64,000 nt of DNA from an uncultured Alphaproteobacteria bacterium (GTDB lineage: Bacteria; Pseudomonadota; Alphaproteobacteria; RF32; CAG-239), in contig CALYAX010000006.1 in the NCBI GenBank assembly GCA_944393665.1, positions 19,976 to 83,975 of the forward strand, written 5' to 3'. The notes beneath the pieces are model-generated. The model ran no database searches, was not told the origin of the DNA, and was given only the letters and a program-made list of their open reading frames with translations. Both the position numbers and the translations under genes were made by a program. Shown one piece after another: positions 6,756 to 14,698 of this stretch (positions are counted from its first letter, which is position 1; each line of letters begins with the position of its first letter).

Positions 6756-8290
6756 TATTCCCCCTCTGGAAACAAGCGATTATCTTCACAACATTTAGAA
6801 ATTAACTCCTCTAAATATTTAGAAGCCAAAATTTTATTTTCTCCATCATATTCAAAAATTGAAATATCGTATCGGGTTAATAAATTATTTAAACTGTTTG
6901 TTAAAGAAAAAACATAGCGGTTTTTTAAGGACTTTATATAAATATATCTATCGTGGAAACATTCTTTAGATAAATTATGCCAAATAAGTCTAGCTGCAGG
7001 CAAACCGCTTCCTTGAATATTTTTAATCGTTTGAATGGTCTTTTGTTTTATCTTTTCTATTTCCATAATTGAGGAAGATAAATCAGGCTCAGAATCTGGA
7101 TCCTTACTCGTCCACGCTGAAATAATTTCAATCTTTATATCATTTTTATTTATTCCCAATATTGGTATAAGTGATTCTTTGGAGATAAAAGGATCAATAA
7201 AATAAATAGTGCTATTGTCATCGACAATACGCTCATTAATATAATTAATAATATCTTGAAGTGTATTCTTGGATTTTGAAAAATATTTTTGCATTGTTTT
7301 GTTTGTATGATTTGTTTTATTTTTTGCCAGCTGATAAATAAGTTGTTGCCGCTCATTTATAATGTTTAATGGGTTTTTTACTGGATATTTTACTTCGGTT
7401 TTTATTGGACGATTTTCTATTGAAACATTAAGTTCTTTTTCTTCATTTTTACCATATTTGATATTAACACTTCGACCAATCATTCTCATATCCATACTAA
7501 TCCCTAATAACCAATGACATTTTTCTGTATGGACAAGTTTGCCATTTTCATCAAATACCCAATATTCATACCCCCCATCATTTATTAAAGGTTTATTAAA
7601 TGTTATTTCTTTTTTTCCTTTGTGGATAATCTGTACTTCATCTAAAAGAATCTCTGAAGTAACTGAAAAAACAGTTAAGTGTATTATATTTTTTACATCA
7701 CAGAAGTCCCGTCTAAAAATATACTGATTAGGTTGTTCTTTAGTCGTTCTAATTTTGAAAGGAGGAATATTTTCTATCCATGTTGGCACATCAGCATATT
7801 CGTAGCAACCAACTCTCTTACTATACCCATCTAAGAAATGTTGAGCAGTATCTTTTTCAAGTATATCTAATATCTCTCTAAGTATCTCTTTATTTTCTTC
7901 TCGAAGAAAATATTCATCACGAAAACTAAAGAAATCATCTGTATAATAACTGTGCATTGTTATTGTTGAAGCTACTGGAGAGGATGGAATATCAAAGTCA
8001 TAATGTTTTTTACTTTGAATAATTTCAGAATATTCGTTATATATAACCTCAATAGCTAAGTTATTGTTAATCGAATTAAACTTTATCTTATTATTCTGAC
8101 AAAATTTTTCAGGATGAATATTTATAATGCTGAAAAAAAGATAAATTTCTTCTCCCGAAGATAACCTCCCAATTTTTTGAGGTTTTGAATTCATAGCTAC
8201 GTTGTTATCTGTTGGTAAAGATAAACCATACAAAAATATTTGTGATTTATTTTCCTTATTTCCAATAAAGTATAGCCACGAAGCAAACAT
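6755..8290 (-). CDS. 511-residue protein with PLD-like C-terminal domain (VPA1262-like)
   Basis: The N-terminal two thirds are not clearly recognised. The C-terminal region (about residues 345-480) has strand-like segments STIYFIDPFIS and IKIEIISAW, then CFHDRYIYIKS with the His at residue 446, and VFSLTNSLNN. This order (D/P-F-I at a strand end, HDR, then a Ser/Asn loop) fits phospholipase D-like phosphodiesterase domains seen in nucleases of defence systems; the classical HxKx4D is altered to HDRY. The whole architecture reminds me of VPA1262-family proteins, which is a memory-based suggestion. It is first in a coupled two-gene unit with the 427-residue gene. A TTGACA box on the minus strand (8367-8362) is a possible promoter -35. 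Confidence 0.55.
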   Translation of the reverse strand: MFASWLYFIGNKENKSQIFLYGLSLPTDNNVAMNSKPQKIGRLSSGEEIYLFFSIINIHPEKFCQNNKIKFNSINNNLAIEVIYNEYSEIIQSKKHYDFDIPSSPVASTITMHSYYTDDFFSFRDEYFLREENKEILREILDILEKDTAQHFLDGYSKRVGCYEYADVPTWIENIPPFKIRTTKEQPNQYIFRRDFCDVKNIIHLTVFSVTSEILLDEVQIIHKGKKEITFNKPLINDGGYEYWVFDENGKLVHTEKCHWLLGISMDMRMIGRSVNIKYGKNEEKELNVSIENRPIKTEVKYPVKNPLNIINERQQLIYQLAKNKTNHTNKTMQKYFSKSKNTLQDIINYINERIVDDNSTIYFIDPFISKESLIPILGINKNDIKIEIISAWTSKDPDSEPDLSSSIMEIEKIKQKTIQTIKNIQGSGLPAARLIWHNLSKECFHDRYIYIKSLKNRYVFSLTNSLNNLLTRYDISIFEYDGENKILASKYLEELISKCCEDNRLFPEGE

Positions 8291-8544
8291 CTATTTATCC
8301 TTATTTAATGAAAATCATTCAACGATTTTACACTCTTGTTAATTGTAAAACAATATTTTATTGTCAATTTATAACGTTTTTTATATAGGAAAATAAAACT
8401 TGTTTCAAAATGATAAATTATATGTCAAAAATCTAAGCACACTTTGCCCAGTCAGGAAAACGACAGGAAATGATATATTAATACAATATATTTGACACGT
8501 TATACTGAATATGCTTGAATCTTCTCATATTATAAACAATTTGG

Positions 8545-9222
8545 ATGACGGTTATGGTTGTAACACAAAAAGCATTAGAAGAGTTAGATAACGAATTAAG
8601 GAAACAGAGCAAAGGTAAAAGCCACGTTGTTAAACTTATGGAATATTATGCAAAGTTTAATCTGATAAAAATGATTCCTATGCTTCCTTCAGAAGAAGGT
8701 AATCCGAGATATGAAGTAGAAATTCTATCAAATGAGGATCCTACTCCAGAAATTAATACTAAAGACCCCTGTGTTATGTACTCAATTATTTCATTCAAAA
8801 ATAAAAATATGAGACTTTTTCTTCGTGGCATAGATTTTTATTTAGATATAAAATTTAACGAAACTAATGAGAAAAAAGATAATAAAATCGTAAGTGTATT
8901 AAAAAAAGCAGTAAGAAAGAAAAAAGCGATAGATAAAAAGAATAAAGAAACTGGTGAAGGCTTCGATTTCTATTCATCAAAAGTAAGAATTGAAGCAAAA
9001 GAAATCGCTAATGTTAGGGATTCTTTGAGAATTTTTTTAAAAGAATTCAAATGTAAAGAACTGCTTGATTTATTGTTCTTCAGTAATAAAAGTGAAATTA
9101 GTTATAAAAAAGAAGTTTATGCTAGTGATTTGAGAAAAGGTAAAATTAAAGAACTAACAATACAAGATATATCTTTCCTCTTTGACCCCAAAAAGAAAAA
9201 ATGGATAGAACAATGCGATTAA
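8545..9222 (+). CDS. Uncharacterised 225-residue Lys-rich protein
   Basis: The ATG at 8545 opens a protein with high Lys and Glu content and no signal peptide, membrane segment or catalytic motif that I recognise. The first half looks alpha/beta (for example CVMYSIISFKNKNMRLFLRG), the middle is a strongly basic helix (VLKKAVRKKKAIDKKNKETG), and the last part is helical. It is divergently arranged from the PLD-like gene, with 254 bases between them that could hold both promoters. It could be an extra component or an unrelated island gene. Its end overlaps a short minus-strand ORF by 4 bases and is followed by the first double-hairpin repeat. Confidence 0.55.
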   Translation: MTVMVVTQKALEELDNELRKQSKGKSHVVKLMEYYAKFNLIKMIPMLPSEEGNPRYEVEILSNEDPTPEINTKDPCVMYSIISFKNKNMRLFLRGIDFYLDIKFNETNEKKDNKIVSVLKKAVRKKKAIDKKNKETGEGFDFYSSKVRIEAKEIANVRDSLRIFLKEFKCKELLDLLFFSNKSEISYKKEVYASDLRKGKIKELTIQDISFLFDPKKKKWIEQCD

Positions 9223-9338
9223 GATGCTTTCACGACCTGTTGTAATTCATTGTTGTTTGCACAAAATAAAAGTATCTTCTCATAAGTATCAATTGTCGCA
9301 TTATAGTAAGTTTCTGAGGTCAAAAGTTCGCAATTCAT
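9219..9338 (-). CDS. Short ORF or gene fragment (39 residues)
   Basis: From ATG 9338 the frame reads a protein-like sequence (TYYNATIDTYEKILLFCANN) ending at 9219. An in-frame extension reaches 9434 through repeat R1. No ribosome binding site is seen. It may be the 3' stump of a gene cut by the repeat, or not be translated at all. Confidence 0.25.
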   Translation of the reverse strand: MNCELLTSETYYNATIDTYEKILLFCANNNELQQVVKAS

Positions 9339-9350
9339 TTCAGTCGGTTC

Positions 9351-9466
9351 ACCAATACAAACAGCGCTCTTTTCAGGGCGCTGTTTTGTTATATGGAACA
9401 CGGCTTTTGGCGAGTTCGGGTGTTTGACTTTCAAAAATCGCGTTTTGGGAAGTTTTTCCGAACTCG
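9351..9466. repeat. Double-hairpin intergenic repeat, copy 1
   Basis: The unit begins ACCAATACAAA, continues with a terminator-like hairpin (CAGCGCTC, loop TTTTCA, GGGCGCTG, then TTTTGTT) and ends with a 57-base imperfect palindrome whose arms CGAGTTCGG and CCGAACTCG are perfect inverted repeats. Copies 2 and 3 match nearly base for base over this length. Confidence 0.85.
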
Positions 9467-9564
9467 TTTTGTGATTTTTCTTTATTTTTTAATGCGCCCA
9501 TTATATTATAATAACAATATATTACAGGGAAAATTTTATAAACAAGCCGTAGAAAGATGAGAAA

Positions 9565-10080
9565 TTGCTTTTAGTTAATATCAATGGTCCGATAAATTCC
9601 GGAAAATCAACAATTTCAAAGTTGTTAGCTCAAACTTTGTCTAATTCTTTATTTATAGAAGTAGATGACTTGCTTTCTGATGAGGAGAAGGATTTGTTGG
9701 GCCTTACGCAATGTGAAGGATGGGCAGAGAGAATTAATAGATTGGCTAAAATAGTAACTCATGAAAAACATATACAGCAATTTGACCATATTATATTTGC
9801 ATATCCAATGACGGAAAAGTTGTTTAAAAAATGGAAACAATGGGAAGATGAAAGTACTAAATTTATTAGCATTACTTTGGCTCCCGATATTGAGGTTTGC
9901 GTTACTAATCGTGGAAAACGTATTTTGACAGACGAGGAAATTGAGAGAATTAAAGAAATGTATCAAGAAGGTTATCATAACTCAGAATATGCGGATTTGA
10001 TTATTAATAATTCTACACAAGAACCAGAAGAAACACTGCAGCAAGTCACTTCTTTTTTATCAAAGTACATAAAATTTTAA
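9565..10080 (+). CDS. P-loop nucleotide kinase-like protein
   Basis: The 171-residue protein opens with a Walker A motif, NINGPINSGKSTISKLL, right at the N-terminus, followed by an acidic strand FIEVDDLLSDEE, as in small P-loop kinases (shikimate kinase, adenylylsulfate kinase, chloramphenicol phosphotransferase or the AAA_33 group). A later Arg-containing segment (VTNRGKRILTDEEIERIKEMY) looks like a lid, and YADLIINNS is the usual end strand of the fold. The phosphate acceptor cannot be told. The start is TTG at 9565 with a weak purine-rich site upstream; an ATG eight bases earlier is out of frame. It shares a cargo block with the GNAT gene 27 bases downstream, between repeats R1 and R2. Confidence 0.75.
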   Translation: MLLVNINGPINSGKSTISKLLAQTLSNSLFIEVDDLLSDEEKDLLGLTQCEGWAERINRLAKIVTHEKHIQQFDHIIFAYPMTEKLFKKWKQWEDESTKFISITLAPDIEVCVTNRGKRILTDEEIERIKEMYQEGYHNSEYADLIINNSTQEPEETLQQVTSFLSKYIKF

Positions 10081-10107
10081 CATATTTTTATAAAGAGAGA
10101 GGTCAGT

Positions 10108-10575
10108 ATGAAAATCAGAAATTTTGTGAAACAAGATTTGCCTCAAGTTTTAGAACTTTGCCGCGAAGTTAGGCAACATCATATAGATATATTAGGCGGG
10201 TACTTTGCAGAGCAGGATGATTTTTACGAACAACAAGGATTTTTAGAATCTCTTGAGGGTAATAATATGATTGCTTTGGTGGCAGAGGATAATGGTATTA
10301 TATGCGGTTATTTGCTGGCGGAGAGAAAAAGTGCACCATATTTGGTAAATTCTAAAGTTATTAATATTGCTAATTTTGGCGTTGCTAAAGCCAGACGCAA
10401 GCAAGGTATTGGCAAGTTGCTAATGGATAAGATATTTGATATATGCAAAAAAGAGGGGGTCGATGAAATCCGCCTCGGTGTGTATAATAAAAATACTGAT
10501 GCGTATCATTTTTATGAAAATTATGGTTTTAAACCATTGGAACAGCGGATAAATATATTGTTGAGCAAAAAATAA
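10108..10575 (+). CDS. GNAT-family N-acetyltransferase
   Basis: A 155-residue protein spanning one complete GNAT fold. Motif A, the acetyl-CoA pyrophosphate-binding loop, is ARRKQGIGKLLMDKI (Q/RxxGxG/A), preceded by the strand VINIANFGVAK and followed by the motif B region DEIRLGVYNKNTDAYHFYENYGFKP, which ends in the typical Tyr-containing NxxAxxFYEKxGF pattern. The enzymes move acetyl from acetyl-CoA to an amine of a small molecule or protein; the substrate is unknown here. A good ribosome site (AGAGAGAGG) precedes the ATG. It is the second gene of the block between repeats R1 and R2. Confidence 0.9.
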   Translation: MKIRNFVKQDLPQVLELCREVRQHHIDILGGYFAEQDDFYEQQGFLESLEGNNMIALVAEDNGIICGYLLAERKSAPYLVNSKVINIANFGVAKARRKQGIGKLLMDKIFDICKKEGVDEIRLGVYNKNTDAYHFYENYGFKPLEQRINILLSKK

Positions 10576-10579
10576 AATA

Positions 10580-10720
10580 GCTCGTAGATTATGAGTTAAG
10601 CATTACCAATACAAGTAGCGCTCTTTTCAGGGCGCTGTTTTGTTATAGGGAACACGGCTTTCAGCGAGTTCGGGTGTTTGACTTTCAAAAATTGCGGTTT
10701 GGGAAGTTTTTCCGAACTCG
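10580..10720. repeat. Double-hairpin intergenic repeat, copy 2
   Basis: The same unit as copy 1 with a few substitutions, including the CAGGGCGCTG terminator-like hairpin and the AGTTCGG/CCGAACT palindrome. At its left it has an extra GCTCGTA...GAGTTA element shared with copies 3 and 4 but not copy 1. It lies between the plus-strand GNAT gene and the minus-strand AAC(6')-like gene. Confidence 0.85.
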
Positions 10721-10816
10721 TTTACTAATGTTTCTTTGTTTTACAAGCATTTAATCCTATTGGAATCTCGTTAGGTCTTCGGGATTATCTTTTATCATAA
10801 ATCAGATATAAAAAGC

Positions 10817-11251
10817 TTATAATTTTTTGATAAAACAGATAATTCTATTTGCTTCCGTAAAATTCATTGCTTTATGAAATTGAAAACTGTTTTTATTATT
10901 TATTTCGCAATCACTGGCAAATTCACGGCAACCGTTATCTTTTGCCCAAAGCTCACATTCTGCCAGCAGTTCCTTAGCGTAACCTTTGTTGCGATATTCA
11001 GGCTTAACAAAAATTCCCTCCAAATAACCTACAGGGGATGTTTCACTTCCTTCTACATAGTCATATCGTAATTGGCATTGTGCAAAACCTGCCGGAATAT
11101 CATTTTCATATTTTATAAAGAATTGCACTTTTTTTGAGGACATAATTTTTGAAAATTCTTCAATCAATTCATTAACTGTATGATTATTCCACATCAAACT
11201 GGCTAAGCTTGCCAGAAGATTTATATCTTTTATTTCTGCTTTTTGTATCAT
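10817..11251 (-). CDS. AAC(6')-like aminoglycoside N-acetyltransferase
   Basis: The 144-residue protein is a GNAT enzyme whose sequence follows the AAC(6')-Ic/Iy-type branch: FAQCQLRYDYVEGSETSPVGYLEGIFV, then the acetyl-CoA loop PEYRNKGYAKELL, then DNGCREFASDCEINNKNSFQFHKAMNFTE. In characterised relatives the SSPVxxLEGI and GCREMASD segments are conserved, and the enzyme acetylates the 6'-amine of kanamycin- or tobramycin-class aminoglycosides with acetyl-CoA. Length is normal and the key loop is intact. It is the only cargo gene on the minus strand, alone between repeats R2 and R3. Activity on a clinical drug is not shown by sequence; some homologues act on other amines. Confidence 0.75.
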   Translation of the reverse strand: MIQKAEIKDINLLASLASLMWNNHTVNELIEEFSKIMSSKKVQFFIKYENDIPAGFAQCQLRYDYVEGSETSPVGYLEGIFVKPEYRNKGYAKELLAECELWAKDNGCREFASDCEINNKNSFQFHKAMNFTEANRIICFIKKL

Positions 11252-11336
11252 ACAAAATCTCCAAGTTTATAAATTTACTTATTACAAAGTTTATACAATA
11301 TCTGTTGCAAATTATTTAACAATACTGGTAAATTTA

Positions 11337-11476
11337 GCTCGTAATCCGTGAGTTATGCATCACCAATACAAACGGCGCTCTTTTCAGAGCGCTGTTTTGT
11401 TATATGGAACACGGCTTTTGGCGAGTTCGGGTGTTTGACTTTCAAAAATCGCGTTTTGGGAAGTTTTTCCGAACTT
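11337..11476. repeat. Double-hairpin intergenic repeat, copy 3
   Basis: The third copy begins GCTCGTAATCCGTGAG and includes ACCAATACAAA, the GCGCTC/GAGCGC hairpin with T run, and the GAGTTCGG/CCGAACT palindrome. Over the core it is almost identical to copy 1. It separates the AAC(6')-like gene from the methyltransferase gene. Confidence 0.85.
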
Positions 11477-11554
11477 ATTTTAATTAATGAATTGATTTTT
11501 CGAACTTTATAATATTATAATGACAGAAAAATCGCTATGGAAGGTTTATAAGGG

Positions 11555-12346
11555 ATGGTTATTAATAAACATAAAGATATCATTATAAATAAATATTCAA
11601 ATTATGATGAAGATAACCGTTTGGTTCGTAACCGTGGTCATAATTTAGAATATTTAACCACCATGCATTATATTCAAAAATTCCTAAAACCCGGACATAA
11701 AATATTAGAAATTGGTGCGGCAACCGGGCGTTATTCCATTACTTTGGCTAAAATGGGCTATGATGTTACGGCTGTTGACTTAACCCCTAATCATGTTGAA
11801 ATAATGAAAGCCAAAAAGCATAATATGGAAAATTTTAAATGCATGGTCGCGGATGCTTTGGATTTAGGTATGTTTGAAGACAAAACCTTTGATATGGTAT
11901 TAAATCTAGGACCGATGTATCACCTGTTTAATAAAAAAGACAAGCAACAAGCCGTTAATGAAACCATACGCGTAGCAAAAAAAGGCGGAATATGTATGTT
12001 TGCCTATATTCCCTGCGCATCAATTATGACCGGTTTTGGATTGCTTCATAATGGTGCGGCCCACCTAAACAAATTAATGGATAAAGCCGGCCGCTTTAAA
12101 GATGTTCCTGACGAAGTATTTAATTGCTTTTATATAGAAGATTTCAAGAAACTGTTAGCCAAGACCAATACCAAATATATTACAAATGTAGCAACAGACG
12201 GGATAGCTTACGTTATGAGAGACTATTTGGAACAATTATCCGAAGAAGGTTATCAAACATATTTAAAATGGCATTTTATTACCTGTGAAAGGCCAGACCA
12301 ACAAGGATATAGCGCCCACTTGCTCTATATTTGTAAGAAAAAATAA
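11555..12346 (+). CDS. Class I SAM-dependent methyltransferase
   Basis: A 263-residue Rossmann-type methyltransferase. Motif I, the S-adenosylmethionine loop, is KILEIGAATGRYSITLAKMG; motif II is VTAVDLTPNHVEIM (acidic Asp binding the ribose); motif III-IV is KCMVADALDL and FDMVLNLGPMYHL. A 100-residue C-terminal region gives substrate specificity and is not recognised. It is soluble and would modify a small molecule or metabolite. It has its own block between repeats R3 and R4, in the same orientation as the kinase and GNAT genes. A weak purine-rich site precedes the ATG. Confidence 0.85.
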   Translation: MVINKHKDIIINKYSNYDEDNRLVRNRGHNLEYLTTMHYIQKFLKPGHKILEIGAATGRYSITLAKMGYDVTAVDLTPNHVEIMKAKKHNMENFKCMVADALDLGMFEDKTFDMVLNLGPMYHLFNKKDKQQAVNETIRVAKKGGICMFAYIPCASIMTGFGLLHNGAAHLNKLMDKAGRFKDVPDEVFNCFYIEDFKKLLAKTNTKYITNVATDGIAYVMRDYLEQLSEEGYQTYLKWHFITCERPDQQGYSAHLLYICKKK

Positions 12347-12369
12347 ATCATAATTTCACAAAGTAACAC

Positions 12370-12434
12370 AACTCGTAAACCGCGGGTTAATTATCGCCAG
12401 TACAAAACAGCACTCTTTTAAGGGGGCTGTTTTT
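12370..12434. repeat. Double-hairpin intergenic repeat, copy 4 (degenerate)
   Basis: Only the left part is kept: ACTCGTAAACCGCGGG, then CCAGTACAAAACAGCACTC and the hairpin with its T run. The AGTTCGG palindrome is missing. It lies between the methyltransferase and MarR genes. Confidence 0.65.
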
Positions 12435-12552
12435 GCATTTAAACCAAAATATTATGTGAGGTTTGGCGTTCTGTTTTTAATTGACAATTCAAAATAATAA
12501 CTTTATAAAATAGTCAAATATTGGACTATAATGCAATTATCAAAGGAAATAA

Positions 12553-13005
12553 ATGAAACGAGAAAGTGTCAGAGCGTATGTCAATCAATATTGCCATTTA
12601 AGAGACGTGCAATATGCGGCGTATAGCCAATGTGCACGCCGGCATAAATTAACAACTAATGAATTGTTTGTTTTGGATATAATCTGGTTTTCGGCAGAGG
12701 GGTGTTTGCAATCGTCTATTTGCGAACGGATGTCGGCAACCAAGCAGACAATCAGCGCAATTATCAAAAAGTTCTCAAAACTGGGATATTTGAGTTTAAC
12801 AGAAGCAACAGATGACCGCAGGAACAAGGTTATTCACTTTACACCTGCCGGTTATGAGTATGCGGCTAAAATTATTCCTCCGGCGGCTGATGCTGAAATT
12901 GAGGCCATGGCGGAACTGGCTGACAGAGAAAACATTGCCGAACTTATACGCCTTACAAAATTATTTTCAGATTTGATGAAAGAAAAATTTAACAATCTTA
13001 AATAA
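12553..13005 (+). CDS. MarR-family transcriptional regulator
   Basis: The 150-residue protein has the winged-helix layout of MarR repressors: a first helical dimer part (residues 1-35), the recognition region ICERMSATKQTISAIIKKFSKLGYL, and the wing EATDDRRNKVIHFTPAGYEYA with the conserved D-x-R-x(3)-V/L pattern, then C-terminal dimerisation helices. MarR proteins usually repress neighbouring detoxification genes and release DNA on binding phenolic or oxidising ligands. The nitroreductase gene begins 13 bases downstream, so it is the likely target and the two form an operon. Confidence 0.9.
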   Translation: MKRESVRAYVNQYCHLRDVQYAAYSQCARRHKLTTNELFVLDIIWFSAEGCLQSSICERMSATKQTISAIIKKFSKLGYLSLTEATDDRRNKVIHFTPAGYEYAAKIIPPAADAEIEAMAELADRENIAELIRLTKLFSDLMKEKFNNLK

Positions 13006-13018
13006 AAGGGGATTAGAA

Positions 13019-13642
13019 ATGGAACTTTATGAAGCAATTAACAGACGCAGAACAATTCGTGATTTTGAAGACAGAATCATTGATATGGATATTGTAAAGA
13101 AAATTCTTTCAGCAGGATTAAAAGCTCCGACAAACAATCATCTGAGAGAATGGGAGTTTGTCATTGTCAATGACAAAAAAGAACGCTCAAAAGTCCTTAA
13201 TTTGAAAGACATGACCAACCCTGACGAATGTGATAAAATGTTGGACGGTTTTGGAATGACTGATACTGATCAACGGGGGATGTATCATATTGCAATGCCG
13301 AAACAATTTTCAATGCTTTATAATTCCGGCTGCCTGATTTTACCATTTTTCAAGATGAGAGAACCCTTATTAAAACCGACATCTTTAAGTTCACTCAACG
13401 AATTTGCCTCGATTTGGCTTTGTATAGAAAATATACTTTTGGCGGCAGCGGCCGAAGGAATTTTTGGCGTAACACGTATTCCGATGACAGAAGAACTCGA
13501 GCACATAAAAAAAACCGTTTTACACCCGGACGACTATGCTATGCCTTGTTATATCGCTTTAGGATATCCGAGCAATAATGCTAAAATACCCGTGCAAAAA
13601 GTTATTAATGTCGAAGACAGAATGCATTTTAATCAATGGTAA
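13019..13642 (+). CDS. Nitroreductase-family FMN oxidoreductase
   Basis: A 207-residue member of the nitroreductase fold. The N-terminal AINRRRTIRDFEDRIID gives the conserved Arg residues that bind the FMN phosphate, and APTNNHLREWEFVIV is the usual flavin-contacting segment. The region ASIWLCIENILLAAAAEGIFGVTRIP is the conserved core helix plus loop, and IALGYPS is the common C-terminal strand. Such homodimers reduce nitroaromatics, quinones or similar compounds with NAD(P)H; some reduce other substrates. It follows the MarR regulator at 13 bases and ends in a strong terminator. The exact substrate is unknown. Confidence 0.9.
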   Translation: MELYEAINRRRTIRDFEDRIIDMDIVKKILSAGLKAPTNNHLREWEFVIVNDKKERSKVLNLKDMTNPDECDKMLDGFGMTDTDQRGMYHIAMPKQFSMLYNSGCLILPFFKMREPLLKPTSLSSLNEFASIWLCIENILLAAAAEGIFGVTRIPMTEELEHIKKTVLHPDDYAMPCYIALGYPSNNAKIPVQKVINVEDRMHFNQW

Positions 13643-13653
13643 AACTTTTCAGC

Positions 13654-13687
13654 AAAAAAACGGCAGTGATAAAAACTGCCGTTTTTT
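13654..13687. terminator. Bidirectional Rho-independent terminator
   Basis: AAAAAACGGCAGT and ACTGCCGTTTTTT form a 13-bp stem with a short A-rich loop. It can stop the MarR-nitroreductase operon from the left and the beta-lactamase gene from the right. Confidence 0.9.
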
Positions 13688-13731
13688 GATAAGCTAATCA
13701 TTTTTTAAGATTAACATTTTCGGGGAGTTTT

Positions 13732-14550
13732 TTAAAACGGAGCCGCATATTGTATGATATCCAGGGCGATTGATTTTGCATAACGGCTTGCCTGATAACG
13801 ATAATCTTCAATTTTATTTTCCTGATCGGCCAGCCGTACTGCAAAAAAGATCTTTTGTGAATTGCGTTCATAAAAACCGATAAACCAGGCGTCTTGAACG
13901 AGATTATTCTTTATTCCGAGTCCTGTTTTGCCGTAAACTTTCAGGACTGATGTTTCAACCAGCATTATTTTTTTCAACGTTTCGGTTATCTGATTTTCCC
14001 CCTCAAATATTTTTGCAAGGACATTAACCTGCTCTACCGGAGAAATCTGCAAAGATGATTCAATCCAAAAACCTTTCAGTTCTGCCTGATCTGTATTCGT
14101 ATTCAATGTCCCTTGCCAATCTGACACATCATGATTTCCATACTGATATTTTTGCAAATATTTTTCTACCGTTTCCGGCGGAATCTTATCTATCAGCGCA
14201 CGAAAATACCAGACACAAGAACTTTTGAAAGCTTCCGTCAAATTCATATCTTTGTTCCACAACGGATAGCCGTAAGTTTTCCGGTTCCACTTCATATCTG
14301 AATTTTGCAGCGTAATAATCTGTTCTGATAACGCGATGAAAGAGGAAATAATCTTAAATGTGGAGCAAGGAGAAGAGCGCTTCCGACTTAAAGGGACATT
14401 ATAAATTTTATATTCATTCCCTGCAGGATTAAAAAATACAGCAGTTCCCTGAATATTTTTAAAATATTCCGCAACGTTTATTTCGGTGATTTTTTTATCA
14501 TCACACGAAAACAGTAAAAATATTAAAACAACTAACCGGAGTAACTTCAT
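13732..14550 (-). CDS. bla: Class D (OXA-type) beta-lactamase, lipoprotein
   Basis: All class D motifs are present: STFK at residues 63-66 (Ser nucleophile and the Lys that is carbamylated), SCV at 111-113, YGN at 137-139, Trp145 in the omega region and KTG at 208-210. The N-terminus MKLLRLVVLIFLLFSCDD has a lipobox-like end with Cys16, so the mature enzyme is probably anchored to the membrane by lipid rather than free in the periplasm. It hydrolyses beta-lactams through an acyl-enzyme. The length of 272 is normal. The gene is AT-rich like the accessory region to its left and unlike the genes to its right, marking the island edge. Sequence does not reveal the spectrum. Transduction of a BlaR-type signal is unlikely because no transmembrane sensor part exists. 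Confidence 0.93.
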   Translation of the reverse strand: MKLLRLVVLIFLLFSCDDKKITEINVAEYFKNIQGTAVFFNPAGNEYKIYNVPLSRKRSSPCSTFKIISSFIALSEQIITLQNSDMKWNRKTYGYPLWNKDMNLTEAFKSSCVWYFRALIDKIPPETVEKYLQKYQYGNHDVSDWQGTLNTNTDQAELKGFWIESSLQISPVEQVNVLAKIFEGENQITETLKKIMLVETSVLKVYGKTGLGIKNNLVQDAWFIGFYERNSQKIFFAVRLADQENKIEDYRYQASRYAKSIALDIIQYAAPF

Positions 14551-14698
14551 TACGCTTCATCTCTGTTCTGCTTTATGGCAGATATTAGATTAGATCGTTT
14601 TTTCAGTCAACAGAGTTTCAGCTTGTCACTTTGGGAAAACGGCTTGCGCATACTGGGTATTTTGTACGACAATTTTAACAGCCATATTTCTCAACTCA

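Noticed and set aside
10580..11476. Left ends of R2 and R3 (GCTCGTAATCCGTGAG plus ACCA) considered as tRNA 3' ends
   Set aside because: No T-arm or acceptor pairing could be built around them.
9351..12434. Repeats R1 to R4 considered as true integron attC sites
   Set aside because: The palindrome arms have GTT on the left and AAC on the right, opposite to the attC core-site order, cargo is in both orientations, and no integrase gene is visible. Kept as a cassette-like finding only.
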